Below, piece after piece: positions 14,891 through 23,206 of a DNA stretch of 23,768 bases. Both the position numbers and the translations under genes were made by a program. How positions within the stretch are numbered: position 1 is the first letter of the stretch; each line of letters opens with the position of its first letter. The stretch is from the NCBI GenBank assembly GCA_035476815.1, contig DATILD010000100.1, positions 1 to 23,768 on the forward strand, in the 5' to 3' direction. The DNA is from Methylibium sp035476815. Its GTDB lineage: Bacteria > Pseudomonadota > Gammaproteobacteria > Burkholderiales > Burkholderiaceae_C. The notes under the pieces were generated by a model. It was not told the DNA's origin. It was given only the letters and a program-made list of their open reading frames with translations, and ran no database searches.

Positions 14891-15772
14891 GCGGCGCATG
14901 CCGCCTCGGCTGGCCAACGCATTGAGCGCCAGCCCGCCGATCACCAGCGCCGTCGCACCGAGCTTCCAGCCCGGCATCGCCTCGCCCAGCGCCACGGCCG
15001 ACGCCGCCATGCCGAACACCGGCACCAGCAGCGCCGTCGGCGCGACCGTCGCCGCCGGGTGGCGCGCCAGCAGCCAGTTCCACGCGCCGTAGCCGAACAG
15101 CGTGTTGCCGACCGCCTGCCAGGCCACCGCGGCCCAGGCCGGCGCGCTGGCCCCGCGCAGCCCGGCGGCGATCGCGGCCGGGCCTTCGACGAGCAGGCTG
15201 ATCGCCGCCAGCGCTGGCGCCGCGAAGGCGCTGCTCCAGACCATGAAGCCGAGCACGTCGACCCGGCCGGCCGACTTGGCGACCAGGTTCGCGCCCGCCC
15301 AGGCCAGCGCGGCCGCGAGCACGAGCGCCAGTCCGAACGCGGTGGTCTGCACGCCCGGCCCGCGCGCCTGCGCGTGGCCGGCAATCACCGCCATGCCGGC
15401 CAGCGCGACCACCAGCGCCAGGTACTGCAGGGGCCTCGGCCGCTCGTCGCCCAGGACCATCGCGAGCGCGATCGTGAAGAACACCTGCACCTGGATCACC
15501 AGCGAGGCCAGGCCCGGCGTGATGTCGGCGCGCATCGCCAGGAACAGCAGCCCGAACTGGCCCGCACCGAGCAGCACGCCGAAGGCCGCCAGCGTGCGCC
15601 ATGGCACGGCCGGTCGCCGCACGAACAGCAGCAGCGGGAAGGCCGACAGGCCGAAGCGCAGGGTCGCGAACAGGAAGGGCGGCAGCTCGGCCAGCCCCCA
15701 TTTGATGACGACGAAGTTGCTGCCCCAGACCGCCACCACCGCGACCGCGAGCAGCAGGTGCGACACGGGCAT
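14885..15772 (-). CDS. eamA: EamA-type drug/metabolite transporter (O-acetylserine/cysteine exporter-like)
   Basis: A 295-residue inner-membrane protein with ten predicted hydrophobic helices arranged as two EamA repeats. The opening AVVAVWGSNFVVIKWGL, the RFGLSAFP segment, and the GLASLVIQVQVFFTIAL stretch follow E. coli EamA (YdeD) closely. The second repeat has GYGAWNWLLARHP and PTALLVPVFGMAASAVALGE. EamA exports O-acetylserine and cysteine-pathway metabolites. The same substrate is possible here but not proven, since the family is broad. The ATG at 15772 gives a short N-terminus before helix one. It is transcribed convergently with the S9 homologue, and on the same strand as glpK, whose stop lies 32 bases past its start side. 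Confidence 0.88.
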   Translation of the reverse strand: MPVSHLLLAVAVVAVWGSNFVVIKWGLAELPPFLFATLRFGLSAFPLLLFVRRPAVPWRTLAAFGVLLGAGQFGLLFLAMRADITPGLASLVIQVQVFFTIALAMVLGDERPRPLQYLALVVALAGMAVIAGHAQARGPGVQTTAFGLALVLAAALAWAGANLVAKSAGRVDVLGFMVWSSAFAAPALAAISLLVEGPAAIAAGLRGASAPAWAAVAWQAVGNTLFGYGAWNWLLARHPAATVAPTALLVPVFGMAASAVALGEAMPGWKLGATALVIGGLALNALASRGGMRRS

Positions 15773-15804
15773 GCGGGCAGTCTACGGGCCGGTGGACCGC
15801 CGTT

Positions 15805-17283
15805 TCAGGCCGCCGTCGCCTGCCGCACCGCGCGCTCCCAGCGCGCCATCGCCTCGGCGGCGCGCTCGCGCCGCCAGGCCGGTTCGAAGCGGCGCTCGAC
15901 GCGCCAGCGCGCCGCCAGCTCGTCCGGCCCGCCGTACAGGCCGCAGCCCAGCCCGGCCAGCGAGGCGGCGCCGAGCGCGGTGGTCTCGGTGACCGCCGGC
16001 CGCAGCACCGGGATGCCGAGCAGGTCGGCCTGGAACTGCATCAGCAGGTCGTTGACGCAGGCGCCGCCGTCGACGCGCAGCTCGCTGATCGGGCCGGCAT
16101 CGCGCACCATCGCCTGGAGCAGCGCCGCGCTCTGGAAGGCGATGCTCTCCAGCGCCGCGCGCGCGATGTGGGCCGCGCTGCTGCCGCGCGTCAGGCCGAC
16201 GATGGCGCCGGTCGCGTCGGGTCGCCAGTAGGGCGCGCCCAGGCCGGTGAAGGCCGGCACGAACATCACGCCGCCGGCGTCGGGCACGCTGGCGGCCAGC
16301 GCCTCGACCTCGCCCGAGCCGCGGATCGCGTGCAGCCCGTCGCGCAGCCACTGCACCACCGCGCCGCCGATGAACACGCTGCCCTCGAGCGCATAGCGCG
16401 GCTCGCCCGGTGCGAGCTGGGCGGCGGCGGTGGTGACCAGGCCGTTGGCCGAGCGCGGCGCGTCGGCGCCGGTGTGCATCAGCAGGAAGCAGCCGGTGCC
16501 ATAGGTGTTCTTCGCGATCCCGGCGTCGAAGCCGGCCTGGCCGGCCAGCGCCGCCTGCTGGTCGCCGGCGATGCCGGTGATGGCGATCGGCGCGCCGAAC
16601 CATTGCGCCTCGCTGCGGCCGAAGTCCGAGGCCGAGGGCTGGACCGCCGGCAGCAGCGCACGCGGCAGGGCCAGGGCCGCGAGCAGCTCGTCGCTCCACG
16701 CGCCGCGGCGGATGTCGTAGAGCATGGTGCGCGAGGCGTTGCTCGCATCGGTCGCGTGGCGGCCACCGGTCAGCTTCCACAGCAGCCAGCTGTCGACGGT
16801 GCCGAAGGCCAGCTCGCCGCGCTCGGCGCGCGCGCGGGCGCCGGGCACCTGGTCGAGCAGCCAGGCAATTTTGGTGGCAGAGAAATAGGGGTCGATCACC
16901 AGGCCGGTCGCCTCGCGCACCGCCTCGGCGAGGCCGCGCTCGCGCAGCGCGGCGCACAGCGGCTCGGTGCGGCGGTCCTGCCAGACGATGGCGTTGGCGA
17001 TCGGCCGGCCGCTCGCGCGCTCCCAGACCACCGTGGTCTCGCGCTGGTTGGTGATGCCGATCGCGGCGATGTCTTGCGCGCCCAGCCCGGCCCGGGCCAG
17101 CGCCTCGCGCGCGGTCGCGAGCTGGCTGGACCACAGCTCCTCGGGGTCGTGCTCGACCCAGCCCGGCTGAGGGTAGTGCTGGCGGATCTCGCGCTGCGCC
17201 TGCGCGACCGGCGTGCCGTCGGCGCGGAACACGATCGCGCGCGAGCTGGAGGTGCCTTGGTCGAGCGCCAGCAGGAAAGCCAT
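15805..17283 (-). CDS. glpK: Glycerol kinase
   Basis: A 492-residue FGGY kinase that phosphorylates glycerol with ATP to sn-glycerol 3-phosphate, trapping it in the cytoplasm. The N-terminus FLLALDQGTSSSRAIVF is the phosphate-loop signature. Further family marks are GITNQRETTVVWER, the glycerol-contacting region with WQDRRTEP, GIAGDQQAAL with the catalytic aspartate, KNTYGTGCF, and VDGGACVNDLLMQFQADLLG. Length is normal and nothing is missing. The start ATG at 17283 lacks a strong ribosome site. It is divergent from glpD with a very small spacer, so both are likely co-regulated; no glpF or glpR homologue is in the window. Confidence 0.97.
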   Translation of the reverse strand: MAFLLALDQGTSSSRAIVFRADGTPVAQAQREIRQHYPQPGWVEHDPEELWSSQLATAREALARAGLGAQDIAAIGITNQRETTVVWERASGRPIANAIVWQDRRTEPLCAALRERGLAEAVREATGLVIDPYFSATKIAWLLDQVPGARARAERGELAFGTVDSWLLWKLTGGRHATDASNASRTMLYDIRRGAWSDELLAALALPRALLPAVQPSASDFGRSEAQWFGAPIAITGIAGDQQAALAGQAGFDAGIAKNTYGTGCFLLMHTGADAPRSANGLVTTAAAQLAPGEPRYALEGSVFIGGAVVQWLRDGLHAIRGSGEVEALAASVPDAGGVMFVPAFTGLGAPYWRPDATGAIVGLTRGSSAAHIARAALESIAFQSAALLQAMVRDAGPISELRVDGGACVNDLLMQFQADLLGIPVLRPAVTETTALGAASLAGLGCGLYGGPDELAARWRVERRFEPAWRRERAAEAMARWERAVRQATAA

Positions 17284-17345
17284 GCCGCGAGGCTACGACA
17301 GAGCCCGCAGAATGGGGCATGGGGAACTCCGCAGGGTCGACCGAC

Positions 17346-18881
17346 ATGCCGTTGCGCTGCGACGTGCTGGTCGTCGGCGGCGGCATCAACGGCTGCGGCA
17401 TCGCGCGCGACCTGGCCGGCCGCGGCTGGCGCGTCGTGCTGGCCGAGCGCGACGACCTCGCGGCCCACACCTCGTCGGCCTCGACCAAGCTGATCCACGG
17501 CGGGCTGCGCTACCTCGAGCACCGCGAGTTCGCGCTGGTGCGCAAGTCGCTGCAGGAGCGCGAGCGGCTGATGCGCTGCGCGCCGCACCTGATCCGGCCG
17601 CTGTCCTTCGTGATGCCGCACGACGCGGCGATGCGGCCGGCCTGGATGATCCGCGCCGGGCTGTTTCTCTACGACCACCTGGCGCGGCGCGAATGGCTGC
17701 CGGCCTCGCACGCGATCGACCTGCGCACCCACCCGGCCGGCGCGGCGCTGCAGCCGCGCTGCAGCCGCGGCTTCGTCTACAGCGACGGCTGGGCCGACGA
17801 CGCGCGGCTGGTGGTCGCCAACGCGATCGACGCGCGCGAGCGCGGCGCGACGGTGCTGACGCGCACGGAATGCGTCGCCGTGCAGCGCCACGACGGCGGC
17901 TGGCGGGCGACGTTGCGTCTCGCCGCCGGCGGCGAGACGCGCGTCGAGGCCCGCGTGCTCGTCAACGCCGCCGGGCCCTGGGCCGAGCGCTTCCTGCGCG
18001 AGGTTGCGCCTTCTCTGGCGACGCGGCAGCTGCGCCTCGTCAAGGGCAGCCACATCGTCGTGCCGGCGCGCTTCGCGCACGAACACGCCTACCTGTTCCA
18101 GAACCCCGACCGCCGCGTGATCTTCGCGATCCCCTACGAGCGCGACTACACGCTGATCGGCACCACCGACCAGGAGCTGCACGGCGACCCGGGCACCGCG
18201 GCGATCGACGCCGACGAGACCGCCTACCTGTGCGAGCAGGCCAGCCGCTGGCTGGCCCGGCCGGTCACGCCGGCCGACGTGGTGTGGTCCTATGCCGGCG
18301 TGCGGCCGCTGCTCGACGACCCTGGTGTTCCCGGTTCTGGCGACCCGAGCGCGGTGACCCGCGACTACCTGCTCGAGCGGGGCGCCGACGGCGCGCCGCT
18401 GCTGACGATCTGGGGCGGCAAGCTCACCACCTTCCGGCGCCTGGCCGAGGAGGCCAGCGACGCGGTGGGCGCGCTGCTCGGCGAGCGCCGCCCCGCCTGG
18501 ACCGCCGCGGCCGCCCTGCCCGGCGGCGACCTGAGCGCCTGGACCGGGGCGCCGACCACGCCGCCGCAGGACTTCGCCCGCTTCGTCCGCGCGCTGCATG
18601 CGCGTCACCCCTGGCTGCCCGAGGCGCTCGCGCTGCGCCTGGCGCGGGCCTATGGCAGCCGGGTCGAGCGGCTGCTCGGCGGGGCGGCGTTGCTGGCGGC
18701 GCTCGGCGCCGAAATCGCCCCCGGCCTGCACGAGGCCGAGCTCGAGCATCTGCTGCGCGACGAGTGGGCCCTGACCGCCGAGGACATGCTGTGGCGCCGC
18801 TCCAAGCTGGGCCTGCACTACGACGCCGCGCAGCGCGCCGCGGTGGGGGTCTGGCTCGCGTCCCGCTCGGTTGTGGCCTAA
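17346..18881 (+). CDS. glpD: Aerobic glycerol-3-phosphate dehydrogenase
   Basis: A FAD-dependent, membrane-associated enzyme of about 511 residues. It oxidises sn-glycerol 3-phosphate to dihydroxyacetone phosphate and passes electrons to ubiquinone, completing glycerol breakdown begun by GlpK. The Rossmann motif VVGGGINGCGIARDLAGRG is at residues 9-27. Also seen are TSSASTKLIHGGLRYLEHREF, VNAAGPWAERF, PYERDYTLIGTTDQE and the C-terminal domain DEWALTAEDMLWRRSKLGLH. An in-frame ATG at 17319 would add nine residues. I prefer 17346 because it yields the usual short N-terminus before CDVLVVGGG, and leaves more room for divergent promoters (62 bases against 35). AGGG lies nine bases upstream of 17346. 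It is divergent from glpK. Confidence 0.95.
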   Translation: MPLRCDVLVVGGGINGCGIARDLAGRGWRVVLAERDDLAAHTSSASTKLIHGGLRYLEHREFALVRKSLQERERLMRCAPHLIRPLSFVMPHDAAMRPAWMIRAGLFLYDHLARREWLPASHAIDLRTHPAGAALQPRCSRGFVYSDGWADDARLVVANAIDARERGATVLTRTECVAVQRHDGGWRATLRLAAGGETRVEARVLVNAAGPWAERFLREVAPSLATRQLRLVKGSHIVVPARFAHEHAYLFQNPDRRVIFAIPYERDYTLIGTTDQELHGDPGTAAIDADETAYLCEQASRWLARPVTPADVVWSYAGVRPLLDDPGVPGSGDPSAVTRDYLLERGADGAPLLTIWGGKLTTFRRLAEEASDAVGALLGERRPAWTAAAALPGGDLSAWTGAPTTPPQDFARFVRALHARHPWLPEALALRLARAYGSRVERLLGGAALLAALGAEIAPGLHEAELEHLLRDEWALTAEDMLWRRSKLGLHYDAAQRAAVGVWLASRSVVA

Positions 18882-18891
18882 TACCCGGTTT

Positions 18892-18903
18892 TCCGAAATC
18901 GGA
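18892..18903 (+). promoter_or_regulatory. Small palindrome overlapping ribosome site of 55-aa gene
   Basis: TCCGA-AA-TCGGA ends at the GGAG ribosome site (18901-18904) of the downstream small gene, 10 bases after the glpD stop. In mRNA it could fold over the ribosome site and limit translation, or it may be a protein site. The stem is only five base pairs. Confidence 0.25.
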
Positions 18904-18912
18904 GTCCCCGTC

Positions 18913-19080
18913 ATGGGCAACAAGATCGTCACCGAGGCCGACCGCAAGGCCACCCCGCGCCCCGCCGCCCCGACGGGCGTCGCCTTCACCGCCGGCCACG
19001 GCCAGAAGGTCAGCCTGGAGCGCGGCTCGCACACCCGCAGCAAGAAGAACCCGGGCAAGCGGGCCAAGAAGGGCGGCTGA
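18913..19080 (+). CDS. Small basic hypothetical protein (55 aa)
   Basis: A 55-residue protein I do not recognise. It begins MGNKIVTEADRKATPRPAAP, has a central VAFTAGHGQKVSLERGSHTR, and ends in a lysine/arginine cluster (RSKKNPGKRAKKGG). The pI must be very high, which suggests contact with nucleic acid or ribosomes, though nothing confirms it. No signal peptide or membrane segment is visible. The ATG at 18913 has CGGAG eight bases upstream, a better site than many neighbours have. Codon use follows the strong G/C third-position bias of surrounding genes, which supports real coding. It starts 31 bases after glpD ends and could be on its transcript. A GC hairpin lies immediately downstream. 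Confidence 0.65.
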   Translation: MGNKIVTEADRKATPRPAAPTGVAFTAGHGQKVSLERGSHTRSKKNPGKRAKKGG

Positions 19081-19096
19081 CGCCGCCTTGGCGGCG
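19081..19096 (+). terminator. GC hairpin after 55-aa gene
   Basis: CGCCGCC-TT-GGCGGCG begins right after the stop codon. It has seven base pairs but no T run. It may end or stabilise the glpD-side transcript; support is weak. Confidence 0.35.
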
Positions 19097-19148
19097 GCGC
19101 CAGCCGCTGCCACTTCCCGGCCCCGGCCCTGAACAGGCCGCGCCCCCC

Positions 19149-20789
19149 ATGCTGCGCATCACCGAACTGCGACTGCCGCTGGACCATGCGGAGGCGGCGC
19201 TGCGCCCGGCCGTGGTCGAGCGCCTGGGCATCGCCGACGCGCAGCTCGCCGGCTTCAGCGTCTTGCGCCGCGGCTACGACGCGCGCCGCAAGAGCGCGAT
19301 CCAGCTCGTCTACACGCTGGACTGCGAGCTCGCGGACGAGGCGGCCGTGCTCGCGCGGCATGCCGGTGACCCGCAGGTCCGGCCGGCGCCCGACACCCGC
19401 TACCGCTTCGTCGGCCACGCACCGGCCGACTTCGCCGCGAGCGGCCGACCGCGCCCGATCGTCGTCGGCTTCGGCCCCTGCGGCCTGTTCGCCGCGCTGA
19501 TCCTCGCGCAGATGGGCCTGCGCCCGATCGTGCTGGAGCGCGGCAAGGCGGTGCGCGAACGCACCCAGGACACCTGGGGCCTGTGGCGCAAGCGCGAGCT
19601 GAATCCGGAGTCGAACGTGCAGTTCGGCGAGGGCGGCGCCGGCACCTTCTCCGACGGCAAGCTGTGGAGCCAGATCAGCGACCCGCGCCACCTGACGCGC
19701 AAGGTGCTGACCGAGTTCGTCAAGGCCGGCGCGCCGGACGAGATCCTCTACGTCAGCAAGCCGCACATCGGCACCTTCCGGCTGGTGTCGATGATCGAGA
19801 AGATGCGCGCCGAGATCGAGGCGCTGGGCGGCGAGGTCCGCTTCCGGCAGCAGCTCGCCGACCTGCGCATCGAGGCCGGCGCGGTGCGCGGCCTGACCTT
19901 GGCCGACGGCACGCAGCTCGACGCCGAACAGGTGATCCTCGCGCTCGGCCACAGCGCCCGCGACACCTTCGCGGCGCTGCACGCGCGCGGCGTGTTCATG
20001 GAGCCCAAGCCCTTCTCGATCGGCTTTCGCGTCGAGCACCCGCAGGGCCTGATCGACCGCGCCCGCTTCGGGCCCGCCGCCGGCCACCCGCGGCTCGGCG
20101 CGGCCGACTACAAGCTGGTGCACCACGCGAAGAACGGCCGCTCGGTCTACAGCTTTTGCATGTGCCCGGGCGGCACCGTGGTCGCCGCGACCTCCGAGCT
20201 CGGGCGCGTGGTCACCAACGGCATGAGCCAGTACTCGCGCAACGAGCGCAACGCCAACGCCGGCATCGTGGTCGGCCTCGCGCCGGCCGACTACCGGCAG
20301 GACGGGCTGACCGAGGGCCCGGTGAACCCGCTCGACGGCATCGCCTTCCAGCGCCTGTGGGAGTCGCGCGCCTACGAGCTGGGCGGCGGCGGCTATGTGG
20401 CGCCGGGGCAGCTGGTCGGCGACTTCATCCGCAAGCAGGCCAGCGCCACGCTCGGCGGCGTCGAACCCTCCTACAAGCCCGGCGTGCGACTGACCGACCT
20501 CGCGACGGCCCTGCCCGACTACGCGATCGCCGCGATCCGCGAGGCGCTGCCGGCCTTCGAGCGCCAGATCAAGGGCTTCGCCATGCCCGACGCGGTGCTG
20601 ACCGGCATCGAGACCCGCACCTCCTCGCCGCTGCGCATCACCCGCGGCAAGGACTACCAGAGCGTCAACGTCAAGGGCCTGTACCCGGCCGGCGAGGGCG
20701 CCGGCTACGCGGGCGGGATCATGTCCGCCGGGGTCGACGGCATCGAGGTGGCAGAGGCGCTCGGCGCCGCGCTGCTGCAGGCCAGCTGA
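19149..20789 (+). CDS. NAD(P)/FAD-dependent oxidoreductase, COG2509 type
   Basis: A 546-residue flavoprotein of the uncharacterised COG2509 dehydrogenase family. An N-terminal domain (1 to about 95) precedes the FAD-binding strand-loop PIVVGFGPCGLFAALILAQMG, with GFGPCG at residues 107-112. A family-typical block follows, containing NVQFGEGGAGTFSDGKLW. Further on are the second nucleotide-contact region (VILALGHSARDTF), FSIGFRVEHPQ, YSFCMCPGGTVV and the C-terminal FAD site YPAGEGAGYAGGIMSAGVDG. The substrate is unknown; members have been suggested to act on sulfur or quinone-like compounds, but this is not established. The ATG at 19149 has only a weak purine run upstream. It is convergent with the YigZ gene, one base apart. 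Confidence 0.9.
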   Translation: MLRITELRLPLDHAEAALRPAVVERLGIADAQLAGFSVLRRGYDARRKSAIQLVYTLDCELADEAAVLARHAGDPQVRPAPDTRYRFVGHAPADFAASGRPRPIVVGFGPCGLFAALILAQMGLRPIVLERGKAVRERTQDTWGLWRKRELNPESNVQFGEGGAGTFSDGKLWSQISDPRHLTRKVLTEFVKAGAPDEILYVSKPHIGTFRLVSMIEKMRAEIEALGGEVRFRQQLADLRIEAGAVRGLTLADGTQLDAEQVILALGHSARDTFAALHARGVFMEPKPFSIGFRVEHPQGLIDRARFGPAAGHPRLGAADYKLVHHAKNGRSVYSFCMCPGGTVVAATSELGRVVTNGMSQYSRNERNANAGIVVGLAPADYRQDGLTEGPVNPLDGIAFQRLWESRAYELGGGGYVAPGQLVGDFIRKQASATLGGVEPSYKPGVRLTDLATALPDYAIAAIREALPAFERQIKGFAMPDAVLTGIETRTSSPLRITRGKDYQSVNVKGLYPAGEGAGYAGGIMSAGVDGIEVAEALGAALLQAS

Positions 20790-20790
20790 C

Positions 20791-21375
20791 TCAGTCCAGC
20801 CACGCCACCTTGCCCTGGCCGCCCTCGTCGACGCGTGCCTTGAGCGCCCGCGCCGCCGGCTCGGGCAGGCGAAAGCCGAGCTCGACCCGCATGCCGTGCT
20901 GCACCTCGAGGTCGTGCGCGCCGGCCGCTTCCAGCTCGCGCCGCAGCCAGCCCTCCAGCGCATAGGGCACGGCGCAGCGCAGCGCGGCCTGGCGCACGAG
21001 CGGCGCCTTCTGCGCGGAGAGCAGCGCCGTCGCCACCGCGTCGGTGTAGGCCCGCACCAGCCCGCCGGCACCGAGCTTCACGCCGCCGAAGTAGCGCACC
21101 ACGGTCGCGAGCACGCCCTCCAGATCCTGGTGGCGCAGCACCTCCAGCATCGGCCGGCCGGCGGTGCCGCCGGGCTCACCGTCGTCGACCGCGGCCGACT
21201 CGCCGCCAGCCAGCAGCGCCCAGCACACATGCGCCGCCCCCGGATGCGCGGCGCGCAGCGCCGCCACGCGGGCCACCGCGCCGGCGCGACCCGCCATCGG
21301 TTCGACGCAGCCGATGAAGCGGCTCTTGCGGATGAGCAGCTCGCTGTGGACCGGTGTCAGCAGGGTGTGCGGCAT
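20791..21375 (-). CDS. yigZ: YigZ family protein (IMPACT / UPF0029)
   Basis: A 194-residue cytoplasmic protein with the IMPACT N-terminal domain (about 10-115) followed by a small DUF1949-like C-terminal domain. The diagnostic motifs are SRFIGCVEP, the acidic DDGEPGGTAGRPML and VVRYFGGVKLGAGGLVRAY. Eukaryotic IMPACT inhibits the kinase GCN2; bacterial YigZ has no firmly assigned role, though nucleic-acid or ribosome interaction has been proposed from its fold. The ATG at 21375 fits family length. It is divergent from the DUF885 lipoprotein gene with a 57-base spacer, in which TACGAT (21389-21394) could be a -10 for the plus strand. Confidence 0.93.
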   Translation of the reverse strand: MPHTLLTPVHSELLIRKSRFIGCVEPMAGRAGAVARVAALRAAHPGAAHVCWALLAGGESAAVDDGEPGGTAGRPMLEVLRHQDLEGVLATVVRYFGGVKLGAGGLVRAYTDAVATALLSAQKAPLVRQAALRCAVPYALEGWLRRELEAAGAHDLEVQHGMRVELGFRLPEPAARALKARVDEGGQGKVAWLD

Positions 21376-21432
21376 GGCACGGCGAGCTTACGATGCCCGT
21401 CGACGGCCCGACCGGGCCGCAGGGAGGGTGGC

Positions 21433-23202
21433 ATGGGCCTACCGGGGAGGCTGACGGCGTCGGTCGTCGCACTGGCGCTGCTGCTGAGCGGCTGTGCCGG
21501 CCTGGCCCCCGCCGCGAACGACAGCGCGCGCCTGCACGCGCTGTTCGAGCGCCACTGGGAGGCGCGCCTGCGCACCGAGCCCGAGTGGGCCAGCTACCGC
21601 GGCGAGCCCCGTTACAACGACCGCTGGCTCGACAACTCGCCCGCCGGCATCGCCGAGCGCGATGCGCTGGCCCGCGAGGCGCTGGCCGAGGCGCGCGCGA
21701 TCGACCCGGCGGCGCTGTCGGCCACCGACCGCGTGTCGCGCGAGGTCTTCATCGACCAGCGCGTGCACGAGGTGGCGCTGCAGGCCCACGACGGCTGGCG
21801 CGGCCGCTCGCTGCGCTCGCTGTGGGGCTACCAGACGCGCCTGGCCGACGTGATGCGCGTGATGCCCATGGACACGCCGGCCCGGGTCGAGCAGCTGCTG
21901 GCGCGGCTGGCCGCCTACCCGCGCAGCGTGGACCAGGAGATCGAGCGCCTGCGCCGCGGCCTGGCCGCCGGCTGGGGCAGCCCGCGGCCGGTGCTCGAGC
22001 GCGTGAAGGCGCAGATCGATGGCCAGATCGCCGACCCCGCGCCCCTCCTCGAACCGTTCGGCCGGCTCGGCAGCGCCATCCCGGCCGCCGAGCGCACGGC
22101 GCTGCAGGTGCGCGGGCGCGAGGCGGTGGCGCGGCAGGTCGTGCCGGCGCTGCAGCGCCTGGCCGCCTTCGTCGCCGACGAGGCGCTGCCGCGCGCACCG
22201 CAGGCGCTCGGCCTGGGCGGCCTGCCCGGCGGGTCCGAGGCCTACGCGGCGCTGGTGCGCGAGCGCACCACCACCGAGCTGACGCCCGACGCGATCCACG
22301 CGATCGGCCTGCGCGAGCTCGCGCGGCTGCGCGCCGAGATGGACGCGGTGCAGCGCGAGCTCGGCCACCCGGGCAGCTTCGCCGACTTCGTCGCGCACCT
22401 GAACAGCGACCCGAAGTTCTTCGCCACCGGCCCCGAGGCGCTGCTCAGCGCCTACCGCGACATCGCCAAGCGCATCGACCCCGAGCTGCCCAGGCTGTTC
22501 GCCGAACTGCCGCGCGCGCCCTATGGCGTGCGCTCGCTGCCCGCGCACCTGGGCCCCGGCGCGGCCGACAACTACACCGGCCCGTCGCTCGACGGCACGC
22601 GCGGCGGCTGGTTCAACGCCACCAGCGCCGGCTGGCGCATCCGGCCGCTGTGGGCCGCCGAGACGCTGGTCGCGCACGAGACGGTGCCCGGCCACCACCT
22701 CCAGGTCGCGCGCGCCGCCGAGCTGCGCGATCTGCCGCCGTTCCGCCGCGCCGGCAGCGTGGTCGCCTACAACGAGGGCTGGGCGCTGTACGCCGAGACG
22801 CTGGGCTTCGAGCTCGGGCTCTACCGCGACCCCACCAGCCGCTTCGGCCACCTGCAGTGGCAGTCCTTCCGCGCCGCGCGGCTGGTGGTCGACACCGGGC
22901 TGCACGCCAAGGGCTGGGGTCGCCAGCAGGCGATCGACTTCATGCTCGAGCGCACCGGCGCGCAGCGCGACTTCGTCGAGAACGAGGTCGACCGCTACCT
23001 GTCGCAGCCGGCCCAGGCGCTGGGCTACATGATCGGCCAGCTCAAGATCGTCGAGCTGCGCGACCGGGCCCGCGCGGCGCTGGGCGAGCGCTTCGACATC
23101 CGGCGCTTCCACATGGCCGTGCTCGATGTCGGCAACGTGCCGATGGGCGTGCTCGACGGCGTGATCGACGCCTGGATCGCGGCCGAGCGCTCGGCCCGTT
23201 GA
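21433..23202 (+). CDS. DUF885 family lipoprotein, putative zinc metallopeptidase
   Basis: A 589-residue exported protein. The N-terminus is a lipoprotein signal peptide with lipobox LSGC and acylated Cys21, so it should be anchored to a membrane facing the periplasm. The C-terminal half has the DUF885 marks: HETVPGHHLQ (His415, Glu416, His421, His422), which resembles a zinc peptidase HExxH-type site, and EGWALYAETLG some 30 residues later, which would supply a further glutamate. All of these are intact, so activity is plausible; the substrate is unknown. Earlier open frame exists, but the ATG at 21433 is preceded by GGAGGG and gives the signal peptide. The next gene begins four bases after the stop, so co-transcription is likely. 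Confidence 0.92.
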   Translation: MGLPGRLTASVVALALLLSGCAGLAPAANDSARLHALFERHWEARLRTEPEWASYRGEPRYNDRWLDNSPAGIAERDALAREALAEARAIDPAALSATDRVSREVFIDQRVHEVALQAHDGWRGRSLRSLWGYQTRLADVMRVMPMDTPARVEQLLARLAAYPRSVDQEIERLRRGLAAGWGSPRPVLERVKAQIDGQIADPAPLLEPFGRLGSAIPAAERTALQVRGREAVARQVVPALQRLAAFVADEALPRAPQALGLGGLPGGSEAYAALVRERTTTELTPDAIHAIGLRELARLRAEMDAVQRELGHPGSFADFVAHLNSDPKFFATGPEALLSAYRDIAKRIDPELPRLFAELPRAPYGVRSLPAHLGPGAADNYTGPSLDGTRGGWFNATSAGWRIRPLWAAETLVAHETVPGHHLQVARAAELRDLPPFRRAGSVVAYNEGWALYAETLGFELGLYRDPTSRFGHLQWQSFRAARLVVDTGLHAKGWGRQQAIDFMLERTGAQRDFVENEVDRYLSQPAQALGYMIGQLKIVELRDRARAALGERFDIRRFHMAVLDVGNVPMGVLDGVIDAWIAAERSAR

Positions 23203-23206
23203 CGCC

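Noticed and set aside
16896..21071. 1391-codon minus-strand open frame opposite glpD and the COG2509 gene
   Set aside because: Composition is that of a shadow frame; the plus-strand genes there have complete catalytic motifs.
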